Assembly (NCBI GenBank): GCA_030018895.1
Contig: JASEHM010000033.1
Location: forward strand, 1 to 8,310
DNA: 8,310 bases
DNA from: Candidatus Omnitrophota bacterium
GTDB lineage: Bacteria; Omnitrophota; Gorgyraeia; Gygaellales; Profunditerraquicolaceae
Reading direction: 5' to 3'
Shown here piece by piece: positions 1 to 6,259 of the stretch; within the stretch, counting starts at the first letter, position 1, and the number at the start of each line of letters is the position of its first letter. The notes under the pieces were generated by a model. The model was not told the DNA's origin. It was given only the letters and a program-made list of their open reading frames with translations, and did no database searches. A program made the position numbers and the translations under genes.

Positions 1-44
1 TGAGATTTTTCGCTTCGCTCAAAATGACGAAAAATAGCATTTCG
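1..44. repeat. REP-like repeat at left edge
   Basis: ATTTT (5-9) pairs with AAAAT (21-25) around a TCGCTTCGCTC loop; alternatively TGAG (1-4) pairs with CTCA (18-21). A second small stem, CGAAA/TTTCG, follows at 28-44. The element runs off the left edge, so its full extent is unknown. Confidence 0.6.
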
Positions 45-60
45 CAACAGTCCCTAGATG

Positions 61-82
61 ACATTGGTAAACAATGTTTTTT
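61..82 (+). terminator. Weak terminator-like hairpin, plus strand
   Basis: ACATTG (61-66) pairs with CAATGT (72-77) around GTAAA, and the T-run continues to 82. Read on the plus strand it could end a gene coming from beyond the left edge, convergent with pilT. The stem is short and AT-rich, so the call is tentative. On the pilT strand no T-run follows the stem. Confidence 0.35.
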
Positions 83-158
83 ATTTCTCTATGATTATCA
101 AAGGGTTACGCAAATACTATCAAGTTATTTACGAATGACCATCTTTTCACTTTTATAA

Positions 159-1205
159 TCATAAACGCTTAAACTCTTCAGGATTTTTCGCTTTTGAGAA
201 CGCCGTATCAAAAGTAATTACACCCTGCTGGAATAATTCCTTTAATGCCTTGTCCATCGTCTTCATTCCATACTGAAAACCTGTCTGCATAAAGGTAGGT
301 ATCTGTTCAACCTGCTGTTCCCGGATAAGGTTTCTTATACCCGCTGTCGCAATCAATATCTCGCAGGCTAAAACTCTGCCAACACCTGAGGCGCGAGGCA
401 ATAATAATTGCGAAATAACCCCCTGTAAACAATCTGCTAACTGCAGTTTTATTTGCTGCTGCTGGCCAGCCGGAAATACATCTATAATCCTTTGAATAGT
501 CTGAGGCGCATCAGGGGTATGTAAGGTTGCTAAAACAAGATGGCCTGTTTCTGCCGCGGTGAGAGCGGTAGATATGGTCTCTAAATCACGCATCTCTCCT
601 ACTACTATAACATTAGGATCCTGCCTAAGCGTATGGCGAAGTGCCGAGGCAAAACTATGCGTATCTGAATAAACCTCTCTTTGTTTTATGATACTTTTTT
701 TATTAGTGTGCTTAAACTCAATCGGATCTTCAATGCAGACTATGAGGCTTTCTCTTTCGGTATTAATAATATCGATCATTGCCGCTAAAGTCGTAGTTTT
801 TCCCGTTCCTGTCGGGCCGGTAACCAAAATCAAACCATTAGGTTTATGCGTGAGTTCGACAGCAATTAACGGCAGGCCAAGATCTGACATCGCAGGAATC
901 TTTAGCGGTACGCGCCTAAAAGCTGCTTCTACTGCTCCTCTTTGCAAATGCACATTAATCCGGAACCTATCTAAATCAGGAAGCGCTAAAGAAAAATCCA
1001 GCTCTAATTCCTTTTCAAAAAGTTCTTTCTGCATATTAGTCAAAATACTATAAATCATCTTCTTTAGCTCCTGCTTATTTAACGCCGGAAAATTAATCCG
1101 GTTTAACTTGCCGTCAATACGCAAGGCAGGCGGTTCATTTTCAGTAACATGCAAGTCAGAAGCGCCCTTTTCAACACACAATAAAAGCAAGTCTCTTATT
1201 TCCAT
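159..1205 (-). CDS. pilT: PilT, type IV pilus retraction ATPase
   Basis: 348 residues, the usual PilT length. PilT is a hexameric cytoplasmic ATPase at the pilus base that powers pilin depolymerisation and twitching. Seen in the sequence: an N-terminal PAS-like region with ASDLH at 15-19; Walker A GPTGTGKTTT at about 130-139; Asp box IEDPIEF at 158-164; Walker B VVGEMRDLET at 201-210 with the catalytic Glu at 204; His box GHLVLATLHT at 221-230; and GIRNLIRE at 289-296. The last matches the AIRNLIRE signature that marks PilT rather than PilB or GspE. The ATG is preceded by a perfect GGAGG seven bases upstream, the strongest ribosome site in the window. It lies 41 bases after the dehydratase gene, so it could share its transcript. 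No other pilus gene is visible here. PilU-type paralogues are an alternative, but the signature favours PilT. Confidence 0.95.
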   Translation of the reverse strand: MEIRDLLLLCVEKGASDLHVTENEPPALRIDGKLNRINFPALNKQELKKMIYSILTNMQKELFEKELELDFSLALPDLDRFRINVHLQRGAVEAAFRRVPLKIPAMSDLGLPLIAVELTHKPNGLILVTGPTGTGKTTTLAAMIDIINTERESLIVCIEDPIEFKHTNKKSIIKQREVYSDTHSFASALRHTLRQDPNVIVVGEMRDLETISTALTAAETGHLVLATLHTPDAPQTIQRIIDVFPAGQQQQIKLQLADCLQGVISQLLLPRASGVGRVLACEILIATAGIRNLIREQQVEQIPTFMQTGFQYGMKTMDKALKELFQQGVITFDTAFSKAKNPEEFKRL

Positions 1206-1212
1206 ATTATTG

Positions 1213-1217
1213 CCTCC
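1213..1217 (-). promoter_or_regulatory. Shine-Dalgarno site of pilT
   Basis: GGAGG on the minus strand, seven bases before the pilT ATG. It fixes the start and partly overlaps a 13-base palindrome, CCAATT-A-AATTGG (1216-1228), that could form only a weak hairpin. Confidence 0.85.
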
Positions 1218-1246
1218 AATTTAATTGGGCTATGTTATACATTTGG

Positions 1247-2503
1247 TTAAAAAAACTCCCTTGAATCTGTAATATACCCCTTAATAGCAGAGGCAGTCAC
1301 AGTCGCCGGCGAAGCTAAATAAATAAAGGCCTGTGGGTTACCCATCCTGCCCTTAAAATTCCTGTTAGCCGAAGAAATTACTATCTCTTCATCCGCAGGA
1401 ATTCCATTGTGCGTCCCCACGCAGGGGCCGCATCCAGGCGCAACAATTACAGCCCCAGCCTTAACAAATATGTCAATCAAGCCTAATTTTAAAGCATCCA
1501 GAAATATAGCCCTTGAGGCTGGCGCAATTATAAATTTGATTCCTAAAGCAATCTTTCTTGGCCCTAATATAGAAGCAGCGACTTTAAGGTCATTAAGCCT
1601 TCCGTTTGTGCAAGTCCCTAAAAATGCCTCGTCTATTTTTATCTTTTTTAATTTATCTATAGATACCACATTATCAACGGCATGAGGACAGGCAATTTGC
1701 GGCGGTAGCTTAGAAATATCAACCTCTAAAATAGCCTCATATTTAGCATCTTTATCCGGCTTAAAAAATTTGTAATTTTTACCATTAATAGAAGCCTTGG
1801 ACTTAAGCCAGTCAGATGTTTTTTTATCAAATGGCATAAAGGCGGCTTTCGCCCCCATCTCCACCGCCATATTGCACACTGTAAAACGGCCATCCATATC
1901 CATCCTGTCAATAGCAGGACCGGAAAATTCAATCGCCTTATAAGTTGCTCCGTCAGCCTTTATTTCTTTAATTATGTAAAGTATAATATCTTTGGCGAAT
2001 ACACCGAGAGGCGCTCTACCGGTGACAATTATCTTAATTGTTTCAGGGACCTTAAACCAATTTTTTCCTGTGGCTAAAGCAATGGCTAAATCAGTAGAGC
2101 CTACACCCGTAGCAAACGCCCCCAATGCCCCATAAGTACAAGTATGAGAATCCGCGCCTAAAACAAGGGCTTGAGGCAGAATATGTCCTTCTTCAGGAAT
2201 AATCTGATGGCAGACTCCACAGCCAACATCATATAATAAGGTGTTAAAATCTTTGGCAAAAGAACGCATCTTTTTATGTACGCGGGAAACACCTTCACTT
2301 GGAGAAGGCGCACTATGGTCAAGAACCATGCAGAATTTTGCTTTTAATTGACGCACCTTTAATTCTTTTATTCTATCTATGACAATAGAAGATGTCCCAT
2401 CTTGAGCAAAGACAAAATCAATCTTACATATAGCCAAATCGCCTGCTTTTAAGTCTCTTCCTGCATGAATACTAAGTATTTTTTCAGCAATAGTTTTTCC
2501 CAT
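1247..2503 (-). CDS. leuC: 3-isopropylmalate dehydratase large subunit / aconitase family (LeuC-like)
   Basis: 418 residues from the ATG at 2503, matching the shorter archaeal/thermophile-type LeuC family. Family members bind a 4Fe-4S cluster and isomerise 2- to 3-isopropylmalate in leucine synthesis; homoaconitase and aconitase are relatives. Seen: N-terminus MGKTIAEKIL, DSHT at 118-121, cluster cysteines in GTCTNGR (Cys298) and CGPC (Cys358, Cys361), and NRNFKGRMG near 380-388. The frame stays open to a TTG at 2602, but those 33 extra residues are encoded by a repeat-like spacer overlapping the previous gene's end. MGKTIAEKI is the family's normal start, so I place it there. No Shine-Dalgarno site precedes this ATG. 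The small subunit LeuD is not next door: pilT follows. The exact substrate (isopropylmalate, homocitrate or another) is inferred from length only. Confidence 0.88.
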   Translation of the reverse strand: MGKTIAEKILSIHAGRDLKAGDLAICKIDFVFAQDGTSSIVIDRIKELKVRQLKAKFCMVLDHSAPSPSEGVSRVHKKMRSFAKDFNTLLYDVGCGVCHQIIPEEGHILPQALVLGADSHTCTYGALGAFATGVGSTDLAIALATGKNWFKVPETIKIIVTGRAPLGVFAKDIILYIIKEIKADGATYKAIEFSGPAIDRMDMDGRFTVCNMAVEMGAKAAFMPFDKKTSDWLKSKASINGKNYKFFKPDKDAKYEAILEVDISKLPPQIACPHAVDNVVSIDKLKKIKIDEAFLGTCTNGRLNDLKVAASILGPRKIALGIKFIIAPASRAIFLDALKLGLIDIFVKAGAVIVAPGCGPCVGTHNGIPADEEIVISSANRNFKGRMGNPQAFIYLASPATVTASAIKGYITDSREFF

Positions 2504-2519
2504 AGATTTTTTTAAAGTC

Positions 2520-2572
2520 CGTATATCATACTTAGTACATCGTACTTCGAAAAAACTCTTGTACGATATACG
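2520..2572 (-). repeat. Inverted repeat in aminotransferase/leuC spacer
   Basis: CGTATATCATAC (2520-2531) and GTACGATATACG (2561-2572) are complementary over 12 bases with one mismatch. In the minus-strand RNA that mismatch becomes a G-U wobble. The 29-base interior contains TTCGAA and a second ATCGTAC-like unit, so the whole spacer (2504-2594) looks built from degenerate copies of a TATCGTAC/GTACGATA-type unit. It sits directly upstream of the leuC ATG. Confidence 0.75.
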
Positions 2573-2594
2573 AATAACGAACGACGATAAGTAA

Positions 2595-3773
2595 CTAACC
2601 AAACTTATTTAGCCAGCTCTCCAGCCTATCCAGCCCCTTTTCTAACTGTTCCTGAGAGGCGGCAAAACTTATACGCACGTAATCATCTTTGCCAAAACCT
2701 TCTCCTGGAATAAGCGCTAGATATTTCTCATTAAGCAGCTCGTAAGAGGCGCTTTTAGAATCCAAACCTGTCTTAGAAATATCGCAAAAAACATAAAACG
2801 CCCCCTGAGGCACAATATAATTTATTTTTTTCATCACCTTAAGCCTCGAAATACAATAATCCCTTCTTTTCTGAAATTCAGAAGCTATATTTCTGGTAAA
2901 ATCATCCCCGCCATTTAAAGCCGCCTCTGCCGCCTTTTGAGCAATTGAAGTAGGATTAGATGTAGAATGATCTTGCAGCTTACATATTGCCTCAACTATA
3001 TCTTGCGGCCCCCCCAAATAACCAATACGCCAACCAGTCATAGAGTAACTTTTAGATAAACCGTTTATCGTAATTGTGAGATTGTATATATCTTTATTAA
3101 GGCTGGCAATAGAAAAATGTTTAAGATTATCGTAAATAAGTTTTTCATATATCTCATCGCTTATAACAAAGATATTTTTCTTTACACAAATATCTGCTAA
3201 ATCCTGCAGTTCATCTTTTGTATAAACAACCCCTGTGGGGTTTGAGGGGCTGTTTATTATAAGCGCTTTTACCCCTGGGGTAATGTGTTTTTCTAAATCT
3301 TGCGCCGTAATTTTAAAATTGTCTTTATAACTAGTCTTGACGAAACGCGCAGTCCCCTCACAAATATTAACCATCTCAGGGTAACTAACCCAATAAGGAA
3401 CAGGAATCAATACCTCATCCTTAGCATTAAGCAAACTAAGTAAGGCATTAAATATACTATGCTTGGCGCCGCAAGAAACACAAATCTGGTCAGGAGAGTA
3501 GTTCAAGAAATTATCTTTCTTGAATTTGTTGGAAATGAGTTTTTTTAATTCTAGGGTACCGCTTGTCTGGGTATATTTGGTAAAACCGCTTCTTATTGCG
3601 CTAATAGCAGCGTCTTTTATAAAATCAGGAGTGTCAAAATCCGGCTCACCTGCCGCAAAGCTAATTACATCGTATCCTTCGGATTTTAATTGTTTGACTT
3701 TTGAGGTTACGCTAAGAGTAGAGGAAGGATGAATCTTCTTTAAGCGCTCAGCAATCCTTGTATCTATGCGCAT
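2595..3773 (-). CDS. PLP-dependent aspartate/aromatic aminotransferase, class I
   Basis: 392 residues, full length for the Ibeta subgroup of fold-type I aminotransferases. These enzymes move an amino group between aspartate (or an aromatic or prephenate-type donor) and 2-oxoglutarate in the cytoplasm. Seen: AAGEPDFDTPD near 40-50, YTQTSGTLELKK at 67-78, Trp128 in PVPYWVSYPE, SNPTG at 177-181 (PLP-contacting Asn178), Asp206 and Tyr209 in ISDEIYE, the Schiff-base Lys241 in SKSYSMTGWRIGY, and the substrate-carboxylate Arg367 in YVRISFA. All key residues are present, so it should be active. The start is ATG with family-like sequence MRIDTRIAERLKKI, but no Shine-Dalgarno site: the bases in front are a tandem GGCTAACC repeat. 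It lies 65 bases after rplQ and 91 before the leuC ATG. Substrate preference cannot be read from the sequence, so I give no symbol. Confidence 0.93.
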   Translation of the reverse strand: MRIDTRIAERLKKIHPSSTLSVTSKVKQLKSEGYDVISFAAGEPDFDTPDFIKDAAISAIRSGFTKYTQTSGTLELKKLISNKFKKDNFLNYSPDQICVSCGAKHSIFNALLSLLNAKDEVLIPVPYWVSYPEMVNICEGTARFVKTSYKDNFKITAQDLEKHITPGVKALIINSPSNPTGVVYTKDELQDLADICVKKNIFVISDEIYEKLIYDNLKHFSIASLNKDIYNLTITINGLSKSYSMTGWRIGYLGGPQDIVEAICKLQDHSTSNPTSIAQKAAEAALNGGDDFTRNIASEFQKRRDYCISRLKVMKKINYIVPQGAFYVFCDISKTGLDSKSASYELLNEKYLALIPGEGFGKDDYVRISFAASQEQLEKGLDRLESWLNKFG

Positions 3774-3777
3774 ATTT

Positions 3778-3817
3778 GGTTAGCCGGTTAGCCGGTTAGC
3801 CAGTTTGCCGGTTAGCT
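3778..3817. repeat. Tandem 8-bp repeat GGTTAGCC, five units
   Basis: Three perfect GGTTAGCC units (3778-3801), one diverged AGTTTGCC (3802-3809) and one GGTTAGCT (3810-3817) run without gaps between rplQ and the aminotransferase. On the transcribed strand they read GGCTAACC and end four bases from the aminotransferase ATG, occupying the place where a ribosome site would be expected. Confidence 0.9.
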
Positions 3818-3838
3818 TATTTAGATATAAAGAACTTA

Positions 3839-4405
3839 TTACAGGGAATCTCTTTCTTTCTTAAATATATTCCTTAAACCGCCGAAGAATTTCTTGGTTG
3901 GCTTTTTTACAATAGGCGGTTTCTCTTTAAGAGCAATATTCTCTCTTGATTTCTTTTCTTCAACAATGTTTTCTTCTGCTGCTTCTGACTTCTTTTTCTC
4001 TTTTAATTCTTCTTCTTTTTTTTGGACGGATTTTTTAGGTTCTTTTTTCTTAATCTCTGTAAGTTCCAGTATTGCCATCATGGCATTATCACCGCGCCTT
4101 AGGCCCAATTTAATAATTCTTGTATAACCGCCTGCTCTGTTAATAAAACGCGGACCTATCTCATTAAAAAGCAGGCTTACTAATTTTTTATCGCCAAGTA
4201 AACTATCAGCCTGTCTTCTCGCCATGAGAGTATTCTCCTTAGCTAAAGAAATAAGTTTCTCCGCCAATATCCTCGCAGCCTTGGCCCTAAGCAAAGTAGT
4301 CTTAATGCTCTGATATGTGAATAAACTTACCAGCATACTTTTTAATGTTGCCTTGCGCCAACTCGTCCAACGATTTAGGTCTAATTTTCTCTTTCTATGT
4401 CTCAT
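3839..4405 (-). CDS. rplQ: 50S ribosomal protein L17 with long charged C-terminal tail
   Basis: L17 sits near the peptide exit tunnel of the large subunit. The first ~118 residues are the conserved core: MRHRKRKLDLNR start, WRKATLKSMLVSLF at 16-29, KTTLLRAKAARILAEKLI around 35-52, and the L17 signature NRAGGYTRIIKLGLRRGDNA at 89-108. Residues 119-188 are an extension rich in Lys and Glu, ending in PTKKFFGGLRNIFKKERDSL. The frame is open to a TTG at 4462, but MRHRK is the family start and the extra 19 residues come from spacer repeats, so I use the ATG at 4405. No Shine-Dalgarno site precedes that ATG. It follows rpoA by 69 bases as the last gene of the alpha operon, its normal place. Confidence 0.95.
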   Translation of the reverse strand: MRHRKRKLDLNRWTSWRKATLKSMLVSLFTYQSIKTTLLRAKAARILAEKLISLAKENTLMARRQADSLLGDKKLVSLLFNEIGPRFINRAGGYTRIIKLGLRRGDNAMMAILELTEIKKKEPKKSVQKKEEELKEKKKSEAAEENIVEEKKSRENIALKEKPPIVKKPTKKFFGGLRNIFKKERDSL

Positions 4406-4474
4406 TTTCGTATTGCATATTGCGTCGTGCGTATTGCATGTAGTGCGTAGTACAATGCGCAACGCACGGCCAAT
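4406..4474. repeat. Degenerate short-repeat spacer between rpoA and rplQ
   Basis: The spacer is made largely of loosely repeated TACGCA / TATGCA / TACGAA-like units (transcribed strand: TACGCAC, ATGCAATACGCAC, GACGCAATATGCAATACG). It has no stop in one frame and reads as a CNTHDAICNT-like peptide joined to rplQ. I treat it as non-coding: it precedes the conserved L17 start and has the composition of a repeat. Confidence 0.65.
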
Positions 4475-5467
4475 CTAGCCTTTCTTTAGTTTTTTCGCAT
4501 CCACCTGCATGCCTAAGTTTAAATTCATTCCGGAAAGAAGCTCTTTTATTTCAGTTAAAGATTTTTTGCCGAAATTCTTAAAATTCAGCATATCATCCTC
4601 TGTCTTTTTTACAAGTTCTGAGATTGTCTTAATCCCTGCCTCCTTTAAACAGTTTGAACTCCTTACGGACAATTCAACTTCCGAAACAGAAAGCCTAAGT
4701 TTCTCATAAAGCACGGCTTCCTCTTTACTTATTTCAAGTACCTCTTCCTCCTTCTCTTGCGGCAGCTGCCCGAAATTAACAAAAATATCAAGATGCCTCT
4801 GTAATATATTTGAGGCGTAAAGAAGCGCGTCCTTAGGCGTTACCGCCCCATTTGTCCATATCTCCAAAATTAATTTATCGTAATCGGTTCGCTGGCCTAC
4901 ACGCGTATTCTCAACAGAATAATTTACTTTTTTAACCGGGGTAAATATAGAATCTATCGGAATTTGGCCAACAATCATATCTTCCTTTTTGTTCAACTCG
5001 GCAGGAACATACCCCCTGCCTTTTAAAACCTCCATTTCAATATCTAATTTCGTATCTTTAGTTAACGTAGCAATATACAGATCAGGATTAATAATTTCTA
5101 TTGTTTCGTCTATTTTGATATCCCTTGCTTTTACTTCTCCTTTCTCTGATTTTTTCAAATAAATAATCTTGGGGATTTTAGAATATGACCTTAATACAAT
5201 ATTCTTTATGTTTAAGATCACCTCCGGTACATCTTCCAATACGCCCGCTAAAACAGAAAACTCATGCTGTGCTCCGGCTATTTTAACAGAAGCCACAGCA
5301 CTGCCTTCTATAGAAGAAATGAGAACCCGCCTTAAGGAATTCCCTAAGGTAACACCATAACCTTTTTCAAAAGGAGCGGCAATAAACTTTCCATAAGTAT
5401 TGGTATAACTAGACTCATCGCACTCCAGCCTTTTTGGTAATTGAAAATCTCTCCATCTTATACCCAT
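4475..5467 (-). CDS. rpoA: DNA-directed RNA polymerase subunit alpha
   Basis: 330 residues from the ATG at 5467, the normal length. Alpha dimerises to seed assembly of core RNA polymerase, and its C-terminal domain contacts UP elements and activators. Seen: the N-terminal dimerisation domain with GYGVTLGNSLRR at 36-47 and SIEGSAVASVKI near 52-63; the insert region in the middle; a Glu-rich linker around 237-255; and the helix-hairpin-helix C-terminal domain with VRSSNCL at 268-274 (the equivalent of E. coli Arg265 lies here) and NFGKKSL near 298-304. The frame extends six codons to a TTG at 5485, but those codons contain the AAGGAG ribosome site nine bases before the ATG, which settles the start. 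Between it and rpsD lies a 159-base spacer packed with hairpins. Confidence 0.97.
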   Translation of the reverse strand: MGIRWRDFQLPKRLECDESSYTNTYGKFIAAPFEKGYGVTLGNSLRRVLISSIEGSAVASVKIAGAQHEFSVLAGVLEDVPEVILNIKNIVLRSYSKIPKIIYLKKSEKGEVKARDIKIDETIEIINPDLYIATLTKDTKLDIEMEVLKGRGYVPAELNKKEDMIVGQIPIDSIFTPVKKVNYSVENTRVGQRTDYDKLILEIWTNGAVTPKDALLYASNILQRHLDIFVNFGQLPQEKEEEVLEISKEEAVLYEKLRLSVSEVELSVRSSNCLKEAGIKTISELVKKTEDDMLNFKNFGKKSLTEIKELLSGMNLNLGMQVDAKKLKKG

Positions 5468-5476
5468 TTTTTTTAT

Positions 5477-5482
5477 CTCCTT
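5477..5482 (-). promoter_or_regulatory. Shine-Dalgarno site of rpoA
   Basis: AAGGAG on the minus strand, nine bases upstream of the ATG at 5467. It decides against the TTG at 5485, which lies on the other side of the site. Confidence 0.85.
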
Positions 5483-5502
5483 CAATGAACTGATAGTTTA
5501 CA

Positions 5503-5515
5503 CCACCGAAGGTGG
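5503..5515. repeat. Small hairpin CCACC-GAA-GGTGG
   Basis: A perfect 5-bp stem with a three-base loop, the hairpin nearest rpoA in the rpsD/rpoA spacer. It shares its CCGAAGG centre with the next element. Confidence 0.7.
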
Positions 5516-5526
5516 CGCCCATCATA

Positions 5527-5537
5527 GGCCGAAGGCC
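5527..5537. repeat. Small hairpin GGCC-GAA-GGCC
   Basis: A perfect 4-bp stem with the same GAA loop as the preceding hairpin, 11 bases further on. The two may belong to one composite repeat element. Confidence 0.65.
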
Positions 5538-5541
5538 ATCT

Positions 5542-5583
5542 GTGAATTGAACCCGCCACAAATTTTGACGGGTAAGTTCGCAC
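5542..5583 (-). repeat. Imperfect hairpin repeat in rpsD/rpoA spacer
   Basis: CCCGCCA (5552-5558) pairs with TGACGGG (5566-5572) around a CAAATTT loop. The single C-A mismatch on the plus strand becomes a U-G wobble in the minus-strand transcript. Outer arms GAAC/GTTC (5549-5552, 5576-5579) and GTG/CAC (5542-5544, 5581-5583) extend the stem with small bulges. Confidence 0.7.
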
Positions 5584-5592
5584 ACATAAGTT

Positions 5593-5618
5593 ATGTCCTT
5601 CGACTACGCTCAGGACAT
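5593..5618. repeat. REP-like hairpin with 7-bp stem
   Basis: ATGTCCT (5593-5599) and AGGACAT (5612-5618) are perfectly complementary around a 12-base loop, TCGACTACGCTC. It begins within 10 bases of the rpsD stop. From memory, this CTTCGACTACGCTCAGG type recurs between genes in many genomes. No U-run follows on either strand, so I do not call it a terminator. Confidence 0.8.
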
Positions 5619-5626
5619 GTGCTCAC

Positions 5627-6256
5627 TTACTTCGAATACAACTCTACTATCAACTGCTCCTGAATTGGCTGCTGTATATCTTCTTTTTCCGGCAATCTTA
5701 GAACCTTTGCAGACAAATCATTAAGGCTAAACTCAAGCCAGGAAGGAACTGTTATGCTTTTAGAAATCTCAAGATTCTCTTTGATTTTTAAAAGCGCCTT
5801 TTCTTTCGTTTTCACACAAACAGTATCGCCGGCGCTTATCAAATAAGACGGAATATTTACCCGCCTAGAATTCACATAAATATGGTTATGGCGCACAATT
5901 TGCCTGGCTTGGGCTCTTGAGATCGCAATGCCCAGACGAAATGCCACATTATCTAATCTCCTTTCCAGCAGTTGCAATAAAACCTTACCTGTTACCCCCT
6001 TTGTTTTTGAAGCAATCTCAAAATACTTGCGAAACTGCCTTTCTAAAACCCCATACATCCTTTTAACTTTTTGCTTTTCCCTTAACTGCACTCCATAGTT
6101 AGAAAGTTTTTGTTTCCTGGAAGCGCCATGCTGGCCTGGCACATAGGCCCTTTTTGTCATGGAACACTTTTGCGTAAAACACCTTGTGCCTTTTAAAAAC
6201 AACTTTTCTCCTTCACGGCGGCATAATCTACAGACCGCTTTTATATACCGAGCCAT
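5627..6256 (-). CDS. rpsD: 30S ribosomal protein S4 (zinc-binding form)
   Basis: 209 residues, standard length. S4 is a primary 16S rRNA binder that nucleates small-subunit assembly, and in several bacteria it represses its own operon. Seen: an N-terminal zinc knuckle with Cys9, Cys12, Cys26 and Cys31 (CxxC-x13-CxxxxC), marking the C+ form; YVPGQHGASRKQKLSNYGVQL at about 38-58; and the S4 RNA-binding domain with LERRLDNVAFRLGIA near 97-111, followed by ARQIVRHNHIYVNSRRVNIPSY. The ATG starts three bases after the rpsK stop, with GGAGAG inside the end of rpsK as ribosome site, so the two genes are translationally close. The C-terminus IVELYSK is the usual S4 ending, so the gene is intact despite the repeat directly behind it. 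Confidence 0.97.
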   Translation of the reverse strand: MARYIKAVCRLCRREGEKLFLKGTRCFTQKCSMTKRAYVPGQHGASRKQKLSNYGVQLREKQKVKRMYGVLERQFRKYFEIASKTKGVTGKVLLQLLERRLDNVAFRLGIAISRAQARQIVRHNHIYVNSRRVNIPSYLISAGDTVCVKTKEKALLKIKENLEISKSITVPSWLEFSLNDLSAKVLRLPEKEDIQQPIQEQLIVELYSK

Positions 6257-6259
6257 GTA

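Noticed and set aside
688..1053. 121-codon plus-strand open frame opposite pilT.
   Set aside because: It lies antisense to strongly conserved PilT motifs and has no family resemblance.
2504..2602. 33-residue N-terminal extension of the dehydratase from a TTG.
   Set aside because: Encoded by a degenerate inverted-repeat spacer; the family start MGKTIAEKI lies at the internal ATG.
3778..3817. CRISPR-like array.
   Set aside because: The unit is only 8 bp with no spacers; it is a simple tandem repeat.
3894..4127. Phe/Ser-rich plus-strand open frame opposite the rplQ tail.
   Set aside because: It is the complement of the Lys/Glu-rich L17 extension, with no ribosome site or recognisable protein features.
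4406..4462. 19-residue N-terminal extension of L17 from a TTG.
   Set aside because: Repeat-derived sequence in front of the conserved MRHRK start.
5593..5618. Intrinsic terminator between rpsD and rpoA.
   Set aside because: The hairpin has no following T-run on either strand, and terminating before rpoA would be hard to reconcile with operon function.
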